DNA of 64,000 nt from Arcuatula senhousia. Lineage: Eukaryota > Mollusca > Bivalvia > Mytilida > Mytilidae. The notes under the pieces were generated by a model. The model had not been told where the DNA came from, did no database searches, and worked only from the letters and a program-made list of their open reading frames with translations. The translations under genes were made by a program, and so were the position numbers. The stretch spans positions 58,776,867 through 58,840,866 of the forward strand of contig OZ020303.1 in NCBI GenBank assembly GCA_963971305.1. Reading direction: 5' to 3'. Positions 11,801-21,960 of this stretch are shown here, one piece after another. Position 1 is the stretch's first letter. Every line of letters begins with the position of its first letter.

Positions 11801-14800
11801 GGAAGGTTACTTATTAGAGAGACACCTCTATAGTTGTGAGGATCCGACTTGTCTCCTTTTTTATGTAGTGCTATAATATATGAATCACTCCAAGAGGTTG
11901 GATATATCCCAGATTTTAGAATAATGTTGAATACTTTTACAATTGCTTTGATTACAGCATTACTAGAAAATTTTATTATTTCGTTGAGAATTCTGTCTGG
12001 CCCGGCCGATTTATTGAGTTTAAGTCCTCTAATAACTTTTTTTACTTCAGCACATGAAATTGCAGAGTCAGTTTCTGCCTTAAAATCTAAATCACTTTCT
12101 AATAGTTCTAATTCAGATTTAATATTTCTAACAAACTCATTATTTATTTCTGAGGTAGGTTTTCCTTGATCTTGGAAATGCTTTTTCAGGGCATCATCAT
12201 CTTTTAATATATCAGGAATCTCTCCGTCATCTGGTTTAGTTTTCAAAGACTTCAAAATTTTCCAATAATCTTTTGGATTTTTACCAAGACTTTCATTTAA
12301 AGAATTATATATTTTTTGTTGATATTCCATCTTTTTCCTCTTTACCATTTTTTTGAGCAACTTTTTTAGTTCAAAAAATTTTTGTTTTAGAGGACCATTG
12401 TTTGGGTTATTTTTTATTTTATTACCTAAATTGTTTATTTGTTGTTTAGTTTCATATACAGTAGAGTCAGACCAGACTTGTTTGAATTTTTTCTTCCTTT
12501 TTTTAAATTTTGGACAAGTTTTGCATGATAAATTTGATATATTGGTGAATATATTTGTTAACATTTCCGCTGCCCCATCAACATCTTTCTGGTTTTCATC
12601 AAAATTTTTCAATTCAAAGTCTAAAATGTCATTTTTGATATTTTCAGTTAATAAAGCATCAATAAGTTTTACTTGAGAATATTCTGACCATTTGTATGAT
12701 TTAATTTGATGCCATTTTTCTTCATTGAGTCTAAACTCTTTCTCATAGTTAATAGAACATTTCATATATAATGTAATCTGAACATGATCTGAAAGATAAG
12801 TAAAGTTGTTTGTTTTGAAATATTTGACTGAGGACAGGAGACTCTCACTAACAACTGCATAATCAATAGTACTAAATCCATTATTGGACATATAGGTGAA
12901 ATATCCAAGCGAATCGCCTAAGAAACGACCATTTAAAATACGCAGCCTTGAAGATAAACACAAATCTAATAATTTGATACCTACAGTGTTAATTGTATTA
13001 TCTTGATTAGACCTTTTCATCTCTTTGTCAGTAATATAATTTTCAGGAAGCAAATCTATGCCATCAAAAGAATTGATTCGATTTGAATCATTTATAATAA
13101 AATCTGCCCTGTCTCCTGTTCGGGCATTCATATCTCCTACCAATAAGATTTCTCCAATATTGGAAAAGGAAGAAATTTCATTTTCTAGGTTTTCTAGGTC
13201 ATTATCATAGTGATTTGAAGAGAAGGGGGGGATATAAACTGCACACAAGTAAACATCCTTATCAAAGCCAAAGAAGTGTTTATCTAATTTAAGCCATAAC
13301 CTATTTGAGGAAGCAGTGGCTTTTTTAAGATATGAAATTCCTTTAAAATAAGGCTTTTTTATAGTAACTATGATGCCTCCACTGTTTCTTTTAGCTTTTT
13401 TTCTAGGTTTGCGAGATAATGCGCGTAGCGTAGTTTAAATCGTAATATCCAATCCAATTCTATTGGTTTTTTTCAACATTACAAGATAAAAATCTCAATT
13501 TAATTCCTACGCAAAAATAACGACTAACTTTCAAAAATGTATTTATTAATTAATTTATTTATTAAATATCCATCCGCTCCTATTTCCATTTTCGCCGAAA
13601 TCCAATTTCATTTCGTGACATATTCATATGTAGAAGATATGCTTAGTACTAGCTTAATTGTAGCTAATCTTGGACAAAAGAAGGTGTTAAGAGATTCTGT
13701 GATATCAAGCTTCAGAAGCAGATGAATTGTTCAACAAGATAAAAGCAATAATATTCTGAACAAAGAAACCTAATTTGTCTCTTATGTCATGTTGTAATGA
13801 CAGATTAAATGGACAAAGCTGACAAACACAGAATAGATTTGTATACAAAATAAAGGCATCACAATAAGAATCTCTAAACAGAATCCTTTATCATCAAAGG
13901 AAAGGATTGATATAAGAAGTTTTGTCACGTAATCCCTAAGAAATTGGTCATTCATTGAACTAGATGACACCCATTTATTTGTCATATTATCTTGTTGATG
14001 GTTTAGTAACAAAAGAATGTCATTAAAATTCAAACAGCTGAGATAAACAATTCAACATCTTAAGTCTATTTTGAGTTTTCTGTAATATTTTTAGAACCCT
14101 CATGTCTATATCATAAAATTTCAAAACAACCAAAAAAAAATCTATTTTTTTGCCAAGGCGAAGTAATCCACTGATTTGTTTTCTTCAAAAGGTTTTGAAA
14201 GTTGTTGTCCCTTAGAACTTTGCTTTCCGTGGATGTATTTTTTCCGGCGCGTAACTTTATGGCTATTTTTTTAGCATTTAACTTACAAGAAGCGTCAAGT
14301 TGGTTACTTATTCTTAACTTACACACATTAAAGCTTTTTATAAGGTCATGAAGCTAGGAAAGATGCTACATTTTTGGTTTTATTGTCAAAAGCCAAGGTC
14401 AAAAGTTTCAAAAACATTGGTTTCCGAGGCATAACTTGTGTACGCCTTGATAGATTTCATTGACATTTTCGCACATTAAAGTTAAATATGAGGTTAAGCC
14501 TTATGATTTTTGGGGGTCAAATATAAATGTGAAGGTCCCATGCTCTTATTTTTTATTATAAAAGCTTTAAATTTTTCCAAATAAATATGGTATCACATGC
14601 ATGTTTCAGGTAATGCTTATTTTCATTTTTTGACCAGAATTGCAGATTTAAACAAGAAATCTGTGAGCCAATGCTCACCAGTGATACCCCTGCTTTCATA
14701 ACTATGTGTTAAATATAAAGTTTACAGCAAACAGGAAGTAAATATTTGATGGACTCAAAAATGTATCGCACAATACATCATTATCCATCATATCCAGCTC

Positions 14801-15669
14801 TAAATATGCATCTTATTTAGACCATGGGCCAATTGCAGAACCGCGAAATGGCCTCGTTGAAGGCTGCTGGCGGTTGTCCATTGTGGTTTTTCTAAATTGC
14901 CGTTTAATTGTGGGCTGTGTCGCGTACATTTATTCCACATCTCTTATTTTCTATTGTTACCAACAAGTAATAATTGTAACAATGAAACTGTAATGAAGTT
15001 TCCGAATCATGACCCCCATAAAATTCTTTCTCTCTATAGTACCAAGTGCTTCGTCTTACCATAAGGACTCAGAATATATCTGGTTATAGGGTGGGGATCT
15101 CATGGTTTTCAAGATATTAAGTATTTTTTTATTTGAGAAGGGATGGGACATGACCCCCTCAGACCCCTCTATGGTACAAAATGAATCGTCTTACAATAAG
15201 GACTAAGAATATATATGGTTATATATAGGGTGGGGATCTTATTTGTTTTTTATATTAAAAAAGTATCAATTTTGAGATATTAAGAGGGGCGTTGCACGGC
15301 TACTCCTATAAAATGTTTAGAACCCATAACTCATAGGGTACTATGATTGTGCAAAATTTGAACAAAATCCGTCAAGTACCGGTAAAACGTGTATAAAGTA
15401 CAAAAGTTTCAAAACACGGGACGGAACTACGGTAGGACGGAACCCCGGAACCTCGGAACTACGGACAGACACAGATAAAAAAGCATACCCTCTCTTTTTC
15501 GAAGCGGGGGTATAAAAATAAAAAGACATATCATACCTGCACATCCTATTGCAATCACGACCCCAATCAGAGCAACAGCGACGTACACCCATGGGTCTTT
15601 ATTTTCTGCGAAGATCTCTACTTTCTCTACGTCTCCCGATTTGTTGTACTGGAAGTCTGTATCATTCAT
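7950..15669 (-). CDS. Rhodopsin-family G-protein coupled receptor, Tre1/moody/GPR84 or melatonin-receptor-like (3 coding exons)
   Basis: A seven-transmembrane receptor, expected at the plasma membrane and coupled to heterotrimeric G proteins. Coding exons 15537-15669, 9210-9413 and 7950-8818 join through two phase-1 GT-AG introns into about 401 residues. Visible hallmarks: two N-glycosylation sites before TM1 (N2, N9), GN at 45-46 (TM1), NLSxxD at 69-74 (TM2), Cys101 and Cys180 as the likely TM3-ECL2 disulfide, NRY at 125-127 where most receptors have DRY, Trp153 in TM4, Pro203 in TM5, SYFP at 258-261 in TM6, NPLVY at 293-297 in TM7, then a CC pair that may be palmitoylated and a basic tail of about 90 residues. 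NRY with a GLMN-like segment after TM7 recalls the Tre1 and melatonin-receptor groups; the exact subfamily and ligand are not determined. A candidate AATAAA lies at 7708-7703. No frameshift or stop interrupts the frame. Confidence 0.88.
9210..9413 (-). CDS. GPCR coding exon 2 (end of TM1, TM2, start of TM3)
   Basis: The acceptor TTTTTTTCTAG|GA and donor GACAG|GTAAAT bound a 204-base exon. It completes Gly45 and encodes residues 46-112, plus one base of Gly113. It carries the end of TM1, the basic first intracellular loop (RKVKK), TM2 with NLSICD, a Trp94 of the WxF type in the first extracellular loop, and Cys101 at the top of TM3. Upstream and downstream extensions of the frame beyond these splice sites lose receptor similarity, which supports the borders. 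Confidence 0.87.
9895..13414 (-). mobile_element. 5'-truncated APE-type non-LTR retrotransposon inside GPCR intron 1
   Basis: A LINE copy in the same orientation as the host gene. It ends 3' in a simple-repeat tail (five to six copies of TTGAA/AATTC, 9892-9919) preceded by AATAAA at 9926-9921, as expected for target-primed integration. Its 5' end cuts into the endonuclease domain near 13414. A 6-bp direct repeat GATAAT at 9889-9894 and 13415-13420 is a candidate target-site duplication, though short. The ORF is uninterrupted, so the insertion is probably young. The LINE clade cannot be fixed from the sequence by eye (CR1/L2/Jockey-like are the candidates). Confidence 0.85.
10039..13414 (-). 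CDS. LINE ORF2-type protein: partial AP endonuclease, reverse transcriptase, C-terminal zinc-knuckle-like motif
   Basis: An open frame with no internal stop runs from about 13414 to the TAA at 10041-10039, roughly 1,125 codons. Counted from 13248: upstream codons carry the GGI...WLKLDK and YIPP blocks of APE endonucleases; GDMNART lies at 38-44, STIDY at 126-130 and SDH at 153-155. RT blocks follow: YRGVSL, CQFGF, IDLRKAFD (motif A), QGDSLSP (motif B), FADD (motif C, 11314-11325) and the NxxKTK thumb block. The C-terminus has CxxC-x7-H-x4-C (CQKC...HFLLHC). The N-terminal endonuclease blocks (the catalytic Asn and Glu region) are missing through 5' truncation, so the copy is unlikely to be autonomous. 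A separate ORF1 is absent. Confidence 0.85.
13421..14682. other. GPCR intron 1 sequence between the LINE and the 14.7-kb repeat
   Basis: AT-rich, no exon-like segment. 13782-14033 and 14111-14326 have short frames without protein-like character. Confidence 0.5.
14683..15512. repeat. Dispersed inverted-repeat element in GPCR intron 1
   Basis: Starts ATACCCCTGCTTTC and ends GAAGCGGGGGTAT, imperfect inverted ends. It carries an internal direct duplication (about 15036-15120 and 15171-15290, both with CGTCTTACxATAAGGACT and TAGGGTGGGGATCT) and a GGACGGAAC...CGGACAGACACAG segment near the end, a style common in bivalve repeats. Its right end is about 24 bp from the exon 1 donor. Confidence 0.5.
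14825..14945 (+). repeat. Retroelement 3'UTR fragment shared with 40105-40255
   Basis: Both stretches share GGGCCAATTGCAG/GGGCCAATGCAGG, then AGGCTGCTGGCGGTTGTCC/AGACTGCTTGCTGTTTTCC, and end with GTGTCGCGTACA followed by TTATTCCACATC. In the 40-kb copy this block directly follows a retroelement C-terminal frame, so here it is a 3'-end relic. Confidence 0.55.
15537..15669 (-). CDS. GPCR coding exon 1 (N-terminus and most of TM1)
   Basis: This exon starts at the ATG at 15669-15667 and encodes 44 residues plus one base of codon 45. It ends CAG|GTATGA, a good donor. The N-terminus is acidic and polar, with NDT and NKS glycosylation sequons, and runs into the hydrophobic TM1 segment starting near residue 27. 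The split Gly codon is completed by exon 2 to give the GN motif of TM1, which confirms the junction. Just upstream, a strong pyrimidine tract followed by CAG (15696-15694) looks like an acceptor, so this exon probably begins at 15693 and a non-coding 5' exon lies further upstream. Confidence 0.85.
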
Positions 15670-15696
15670 TATGGCAGATAGTCTTTGAAATTACTG
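15670..15696 (-). promoter_or_regulatory. Candidate 5'UTR segment and splice acceptor upstream of the GPCR start
   Basis: On the minus strand a run of T/C ends in TTTTTCAG, followed 24 bases later by the GPCR ATG. This is the shape of a 3' splice site of a leader exon. The matching upstream exon was not found; it may lie in the duplicated block at 15.9-20.8 kb or beyond the window. Confidence 0.5.
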
Positions 15697-15949
15697 AAAA
15701 AGAAAAAAAAAGAAATCGTAATAAATTGAACAAAAATATTGACGGGGAAAATGATATCTTGTAGTCGATGCATGGAACTTCGCATTCATGTTAAATTTTC
15801 GTTCATCCAAAATCCAAAATCCAACATACCAATAAAGAAATGCAGTCTGAACGATGTTTTAAGATAATTGATTGGAAACTTGGAAACTTAATGACATATT
15901 ATCTCCTCATGAACCCTATGCTAAAGTGAAGATGTTAAGGACGATTCAA

Positions 15950-16171
15950 TCAGTATATAATTATCTGAATCTCTGTCATAGCACGTTCTGGAAGATAGCT
16001 TAAGGATTTACGCCTCCTCGACAATGAAGTGGGCAATTTATTACTTCTTTTTATAATCCAATCTGGATGATTAGGTATAAGTATGGTATCATGATTTCCT
16101 TTAGAGCTACACTTCAAGGACTTCAAGATAGAAGAGGCTGCCAAGAAGAATAAGATTATGCCTGTATGCAT
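15950..16171 (-). CDS. Short ORF with signal-peptide-like start, doubtful gene
   Basis: 73 codons from ATG. The N-terminus (MHTGIILFFLAASSILK) looks like a signal peptide; a Lys-Arg site follows HPDWIIKR and an RRRK site lies at about residues 52-55, an arrangement seen in small secreted precursors. The tandem copy at 19.3-19.53 kb keeps HPDWIIKRSNK, with a synonymous AGA/CGA change, but lacks the start and has stops and frame changes elsewhere. I do not recognise a family. It may be a chance ORF in duplicated non-coding DNA. Confidence 0.2.
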   Translation of the reverse strand: MHTGIILFFLAASSILKSLKCSSKGNHDTILIPNHPDWIIKRSNKLPTSLSRRRKSLSYLPERAMTEIQIIIY

Positions 16172-16860
16172 TGGCCGCGCATCTTAATCTGAAAAAAAAT
16201 ACCTCGAGTCTTTTCCTTTCGTATATACTTATATGTAATCCAAAATGTTTATCCTGCATGAAATACAGGTATTATCTCATTTAGTTCAGTTTTTTGAATC
16301 CTTTTATTTCTTTCATGAAGTCATTAAAAAGTTTGTGATATAAGATGTTGCTATGATTCTAGTAGGTTCAAATTTGGACAAAAGCATTTTTGCAAAACCT
16401 ACTGATGGAGTCTGCATGCGATTCCCAGGTTAATATTGTTTACATATTTACATAATTTCATCTAAATTTTGTATCTAAGAGAGAGTTGTTTATCTTGTTG
16501 AACAGAAATTTTTTTATATAAACTTATTTTTCCTATATATAGGTATCTAAAAAAAAACATTCACATTCCGCATTCCCTTGATGGACATAAATGGTAAATT
16601 GGTCATGTAAGAGTTGATTGGGTGCGTAGATGTTCTAAAAGAACCAATGAAAATATTTATAACTAATCGTTGATAACGGTTTAACCGAAATCTTTGTTAC
16701 TAGTGAGCATCAGTTGCAACAGTTAGACTTCCCAGTAGTCAATGATTTTTTTCATTTCATTCACTGCATGAAATACCTCTCAACAAAAAACCAAAATGTA
16801 TCTCTAATAAAAGAAAACATTATATATATATATATATATGTAGAACCTGAGATTATGTAC

Positions 16861-17145
16861 AACAAAGTTCCAGACAGTTAATTTTGCTACGCCTGACGCG
16901 CGTTTCGTCTATCTAAGACTCATCAGAGGCGCTCTACCAAAAAAATTGAATTAAGCAAAAGACTATACAATTATGAAGAGCATACATAGAACAATAAAAC
17001 CAAAAATACTAAACCGAGGATCCAAATTAAAATATAGATAATCAACCTATGTCTGGGGTAGGAAAAACATCAGGGTTTAGGCAATCTTAAAATTTAAACG
17101 GATAATTTATAGCTTTGACGTGTTCTTCAACACAGAAGTGTTTGT
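16861..17145 (+). repeat. Dispersed repeat family A, copy 1
   Basis: Core TACGCCTGACGCGCGTTTCG, then ATCTAAGACTCATCAGAGGCGCTC, then AACAATAAAACCAAAAATAC, and an end with GTGTTCTTCAACACAGAAGTG. It inserted into tandem-duplication copy 1. The CGCG-rich core contrasts with the AT-rich surroundings. Confidence 0.75.
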
Positions 17146-17216
17146 CTTTGGACTAACCTCTGGAAATTGAAACTCCATCAGCAGCGCTAACCTTCACGAG
17201 TGTTGAAATTAATATC

Positions 17217-17490
17217 ACAACAAAGTTCCAGACAATTAATTTTGGTACGCCTGACGCGCGTTTCGTCTATCTAAGACTCATCAGAGGCGCTCTACCAAAA
17301 ATATTTAAATAAGCCAAATACTATATGATTTTGAAGAGCATAGAACAATAAAACCAAAAATACCGGACTGGGGTTCCATACTTTAATTTAGATAATCAGC
17401 CCATGTCTGCGGTAGGAAGAACCTTAGGGTTTAGACAATTATGAAACGGATAATTTATAGCTTTGATGTGTTCTCGAACACAGAAGTGTT
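17217..17490 (+). repeat. Dispersed repeat family A, copy 2
   Basis: Nearly the same order as copy 1 at 16861-17145, in the same orientation and about 70 bp downstream, ending with GTGTTCTCGAACACAGAAGTG. A local duplication of copy 1 is likely. Confidence 0.75.
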
Positions 17491-17968
17491 AGTGCCAATA
17501 TGATGGTTCTCTTATGTTTGCTCTCATTTAGTTTCAATCATAACATATTTCATATGGCTAATAAGTGTAAAAAACATATGAAAATAATGATTTGTTTTGA
17601 CTTGTTATAATATTAACTACTACACAAACGCTTAACATCTATATTATAAGGGCTTCGTGATGGAAAACGTTGTCAAAGACTGTCATTATGCAGTCTGCAT
17701 GCAATATTTAGCTTCATCGTGAGGAAACGGTTGTTTTCTTTCCTCTCAGCATATAGTATTCTTGAATGAATTCCTTAAGGGGAAACTTTAAAGTATTCAA
17801 AGTTGTTTATCGTGTTTAAGGAGATTTTTATATCAAGATTAAATCATTTGGTGTCTTCACATCTTCATATTCCATTCATGCAAGCAATATCACTTTTTTT
17901 TTGGCGGTGATCATTAATTGGCTGCTAAGGCACTCTAAATTGTAGCAACGAAAATCATGGGTTCATAA

Positions 17969-18228
17969 GGGAGCGACCATTTGATTTTATGGGGGGAGGC
18001 TATGGTCAAATTTGAAATAATGAGGCAAAAATTCAAAAATAAAAAGGTACGACAGTGCTATGAATTAAAAAAAGACAGGATGTTTATTTTGGCTGGCTGA
18101 AAAATATAATAACAATATTTTTTTTAAAAGAATTGCAAAAATATCCAGGCTAGTTTTTCTCTGAAAATGAAAAGGCAGAACGAAGAAAATATCCATAGCC
18201 CCTCATAAAAAATCAAATGGTTGCTCCC
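17969..18228. mobile_element. MITE, PIF/Harbinger-like (TAA target duplication), copy 1
   Basis: Terminal inverted repeats GGGAGCGACCATTTGATTTT and AAAATCAAATGGTTGCTCCC, continuing into GGCTATGG/CCATAGCC. Flanked by TAA on both sides (17966-17968, 18229-18231). A three-base TWA duplication is the mark of PIF/Harbinger insertion. No transposase is encoded. Confidence 0.75.
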
Positions 18229-18309
18229 TAACGATATTAGTTTTTATTATACTTCATAAGAGTTTTTCCAAACAAATTTCAATTGAACAATTCAATCTAT
18301 CATATAAGA

Positions 18310-18410
18310 TATATTTCAAAAAGGTAAATTATCACCCCAGCGGGTGATAATTTTTTATCTATCACCCCCGCGGGTGATAATTTTTTAACTATCACCCTCT
18401 CGTGCGCCGA
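18310..18410. repeat. Two small tandem hairpins TATCACCC..GGGTGATA
   Basis: TTATCACCCCAGCGGGTGATAA and TATCACCCCCGCGGGTGATA lie about 15 bp apart, followed by a half copy TATCACCCTCTCG. The same TATCACCC end is used by hairpins at 1945 and 18618. Confidence 0.65.
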
Positions 18411-18617
18411 GCTCGTGCACAGTCTCAGTATGACGTATGATAGATAGCGTTTAGATTCAACAATATTTCGTTTAACAAACACCAATTAATGCATAAAAAC
18501 ACAATAAAGAGTGTTTTATAAAGTTATTTCATAGGGCAGCATTTTCTTTCAGTTTAAAGGGAAAAAAAATGAAAATTCATGCGTAAAAATACTTTTAAAT
18601 GATTCAGTATAATAAAT

Positions 18618-18762
18618 TAAATAACATATAGCTGAGAGGGTGATAGAGTAGATTCCTACCCTTCAAAAAGACATTGTCAACCTCGGCTGCGCCTCAGTTG
18701 ACAATGCTTTTCTCAAGGTATCAATCTACTCTATCACCCTCTCAGCTATATGTTATTTATAT
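18618..18762. repeat. Long hairpin with a CTCGGCTGCGCCTCA loop
   Basis: The left arm (18618-18682) from AAATAACATATAGCTGAGAG to GACATTGTCAAC pairs, with few mismatches, with the right arm (18698-18762) from GTTGACAATG to CATATGTTATTT-type sequence. The G+C-rich loop CTCGGCTGCGCCTCA recurs as TTCGGCTGCACCTCA at 35233-35247. Confidence 0.75.
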
Positions 18763-18980
18763 AATGACAAGCATGAACCAAATACGAAGGTGTTTTTTTT
18801 TCACTTGTTCACAAAGCATTGTTGTTATTTTTGGAAAAATAAAAAATTATGTTAGATGAAATGGTTAGGAATTGTTTTGATTAGTGTTTGCTTGGCTGTT
18901 GTACTAAGATGGTCACCTCAATATTCCTATTATGTCTTCACAATCGTTTTGTTGTGTTTGGTGTAACTACCTGGCCCATA

Positions 18981-19073
18981 GATCGCAATGGTAGGGGGGT
19001 TTGGCGCGTCATAAAACCTGGTTTAACCCACCATTTCTTTAAATGCCTGTACCAAGTCAGGACCATTGCGATC
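18981..19073. repeat. Family H repeat with GATCGCAATGG / CCATTGCGATC ends, copy 1
   Basis: About 93 bp with perfect 11-bp inverted ends and an interior GGTTTGGCGCG..ATAAAACCTGGTTTAACCCACC. Copies are at 28921-29008 (within a larger element) and 59071-59165. Confidence 0.7.
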
Positions 19074-19319
19074 TTTGGTATGTTTTTTGTTTTGTTTTGT
19101 CTTTTCTCGTAGACATTTAAGATTGATCCTCCAAGTTAGGTAATTTTGTTGTTTCCTTTATTCATTACAGTCAGCAATAGATGGCTACTTAAAGAAATTG
19201 CAGATATGCCTCCTTTTATATTTAAATTGAGTTTGCTTCGCTCAGACATTTTAAAACCTGTTATTGGCGGACTGACCGACTGATTGCCGAACTTCAGATC
19301 ACATAAGATTGACACATCG

Positions 19320-20800
19320 ATAGATGAAATGGAAAAATCTCTATCATAGCACTAACTGTGAAAATTACGGATTTAACGCTTCTTGGACAACAAAATGGCG
19401 ATTTATTACTTCGTTTTATAATCCAATCTGGATGACTATAGGTATCTATATAATATCATTTCCCTTAGAACTTAACTTCACAGACTTCGTGATAGCCTTT
19501 TTGCAATGCCAATGGCCATACAGCTTAATCTAAGAAAAAAACTCGAATCCTTTTCCTTACTTCTGTTCTTTTATGTTATCCAAAATATTAATCTTGCATG
19601 AAATATTATCCCATTTAAGTCGAGTCATTTTTCAATCCTTTCGTGCCTTTCCTGAAGTCATTAAAAGTTTTTGATATAAGATTCTGTTTTGACTCTATAT
19701 TGGGTTCAAATTTGGAACACGGAGAACATTTTTCTTAACATTAGACATCGTGAGTATAGAGACATTGCCTTCAAATGAAGTTTACGTGCAACTCCAAGGT
19801 TAACATTGTTTTATTTACATATTTTCATTTAAAAACTGTATTCCTCAGGGTTTGACTTTATAAACTATTTATCTAATAAAAGTTGTTTATCTTTGAAAAT
19901 ATGTTTATAATCTTTTTACTAGGTAAAAGGCATTTACGCTCACAACGTTCCCATGGTAGACATAAATGGTATATTTGTATATGTTGCAATTGATTGGATG
20001 CGCAGAGGTTGGCAATATTTATAACTATAGTCGTTGTGAACGGTTGAACCAATGAAATCTTAAGTAACAAGCGATCACTCATTGCAACAGTTGGGTGACA
20101 TCTTCAAGGATTACTCTCCTAAAATCTTAAACACCCAAGTATAAGATTTCATAGAAAAGCACGCTTAAGCAAGTAAAAGACCGAACTTTAAGAGTTTTTT
20201 TTATGAAATATTTAATTCTAAAAAATTAAAATGACAACAACAAATACCCTCATATCACAAGCAAATTGTTTTTTATCGTAGTAAGATAAACTAAAAAATT
20301 ACTAAGAAAAAGTACCCAATTATATTTGGTGAATGAAATACATCTCAATATCAAACAAAGTGCATGTCCACCAAAGAAAACGTATCTGCAAAGCGTTTCT
20401 GTGGAGTCTTTAATATAGCTAATAAGTGCAAAAACATATAAGTTGTTAGTATAATGATGTTTTTACTCGTTATAATTCAAAATACTATGCAATCACTTAA
20501 TTATATGTAATATATGGCTTCGTGATGGAAGACGTTATAAAAAATGCCAATATATATTTAGTCTGCTTGCAATATCTAGAACAGTCGTGAGAAAGAAGTT
20601 GTTTTTTTCCTCTTTGAATTCCTTAAGGAGAGACTTATAAGGATTCAAAGTTGTTTATCTTGATTAAGGAGTATTAATATAAAAATATAATCATCTAAAG
20701 TCTGGGTTTTTCACACCCTTATTGCTTCCATGATATTCAAGACAATGTAATGTTTTGATGGTCAACATAGATATTCATAATTATTGGCTGCTAAGAGCCA
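19320..20800. repeat. Tandem segmental duplication, copy 2
   Basis: Collinear with 15945-17945 without its two family A insertions. The copies are clearly diverged by substitutions and small indels, so the event is not recent. Confidence 0.8.
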
Positions 20801-21482
20801 CCAAAATCAGCAATTAAAAACATTAATCTGATCTCACGAAAGTAATGCTATATTGGTATAATAGATAGAATAAGTTTTTTTTTGTTGATAAACCATTTTT
20901 TTTTCATTTTCGTACATGTGTTTTTCATTGCAGTTATCACAAGTATTCTACAGACTAAATTTGAAGATGTTTGGATGCAGCGGTCAAAACTTGTGATATG
21001 GGTTTGCTTTGCTCATTCAGTCATTATTAAACCTGTCGCATTGACTGAAGAGCTTCAGTGTACCTCGGACATGAACCCACCACAAAAAGATAATTCTTCT
21101 TTAATACCAAATTGGATATTGTCTTTTTCTTTATATACTAAGTTGTTTACCAATTTATGTTGATAATGATTTCATTACTATAGATATTATTGGCTGCATT
21201 TTATATGCTTCCTCCATATAAATGATAAAAAAAGGAGTAAAACGAGTACAAACCAGCATTAACTAAACACTTGATGGCTCATATTTTTACTTTGGATGTC
21301 TTCAAAGTGTACATGAAAATTGTTTACTGTCGTGTAGTGCATTCCTCATTTTTATCTTATATATTACGATTGATATACTGAACAAATACGGATATTCAGT
21401 TTTATTTTATGAAAATGTTGGTTATATTCTTACATATTTATTTTAGCCTTATGAATTTTTTCTTTGTAAGTTTATTTATATA

Positions 21483-21960
21483 AAACCCGTGTGGGCTCTG
21501 AATGGCGAATAGGCCCGCAGCAGCGTTAAATGGGTAAAAGTCAACTAAAGAGTGCTCAGAAACCTGACATCGGGCCAGGCCGCTTTGGCCACAAAGCGAC
21601 TGGGATGTGTGCCTGGTGGTTGATTGGGGCAGCCATGTCATAATGAATGCCGGGATTGTAAAGCTATAATGCGGAAAACCTGATCAAAAACCATAGTGGT
21701 ACACCGTGTTGGGGGAAAATGTCACGTTCCTCGCACGTAAAAGAACTCGGTAAGTGTAGGCTAAATTACCCGTCCCTACCCATCACCCTTTTTTCCAGTG
21801 GCAGTCGAAACTCTCCTTCCCGATTGGGGCATTGTGTCCCCATTCCCTCCACCTCATCAACATTTCATGTTCATTGTATCATCTCTTTCATTGTAATCTC
21901 TCTGATATAGCCGAAATCGCACTTATTGGACTAACTTTACGACAATATAAAGGCTAAAGT
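21483..21960 (+). repeat. Dispersed repeat family C, long copy
   Basis: Contains CCGCAGCAGCG, GACATCGGGCCAGG, CTGGGATGTGTGCC, GCAGCCATGTCATAATGAATGCC, CGTTCCTCGCACGTAAAAGAACTC, a CCCGTCCCTACCCATxACCC block and the terminal GATATAGCCGAAATCGCA. Other copies: 3145-3290, 29612-30080 (minus), 37240-37806. More G+C-rich than the surroundings. Confidence 0.7.

Larger units (their letters stand above)
15945..17945. repeat. Tandem segmental duplication, copy 1 (upstream of the GPCR)
   Basis: Matches 19320-20800 in the same order: ATTTATTACTTC..TTTTATAATCCAATCTGGATGA, GACATAAATGGTA, TTTATAACTA..CGTTG, GCTAATAAGTG, GGCTTCGTGATGGAA, GAATTCCTTAAGG and ATTGGCTGCTAAG. Copy 1 is longer because it contains two family A repeats (16861-17145 and 17217-17490) that copy 2 lacks. 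Confidence 0.8.

Noticed and set aside
15427..15536. Extension of GPCR exon 1 past the donor to a longer ORF
   Set aside because: The extension translates the neighbouring repeat, while splicing at CAG|GTATGA gives the expected GN motif in TM1.
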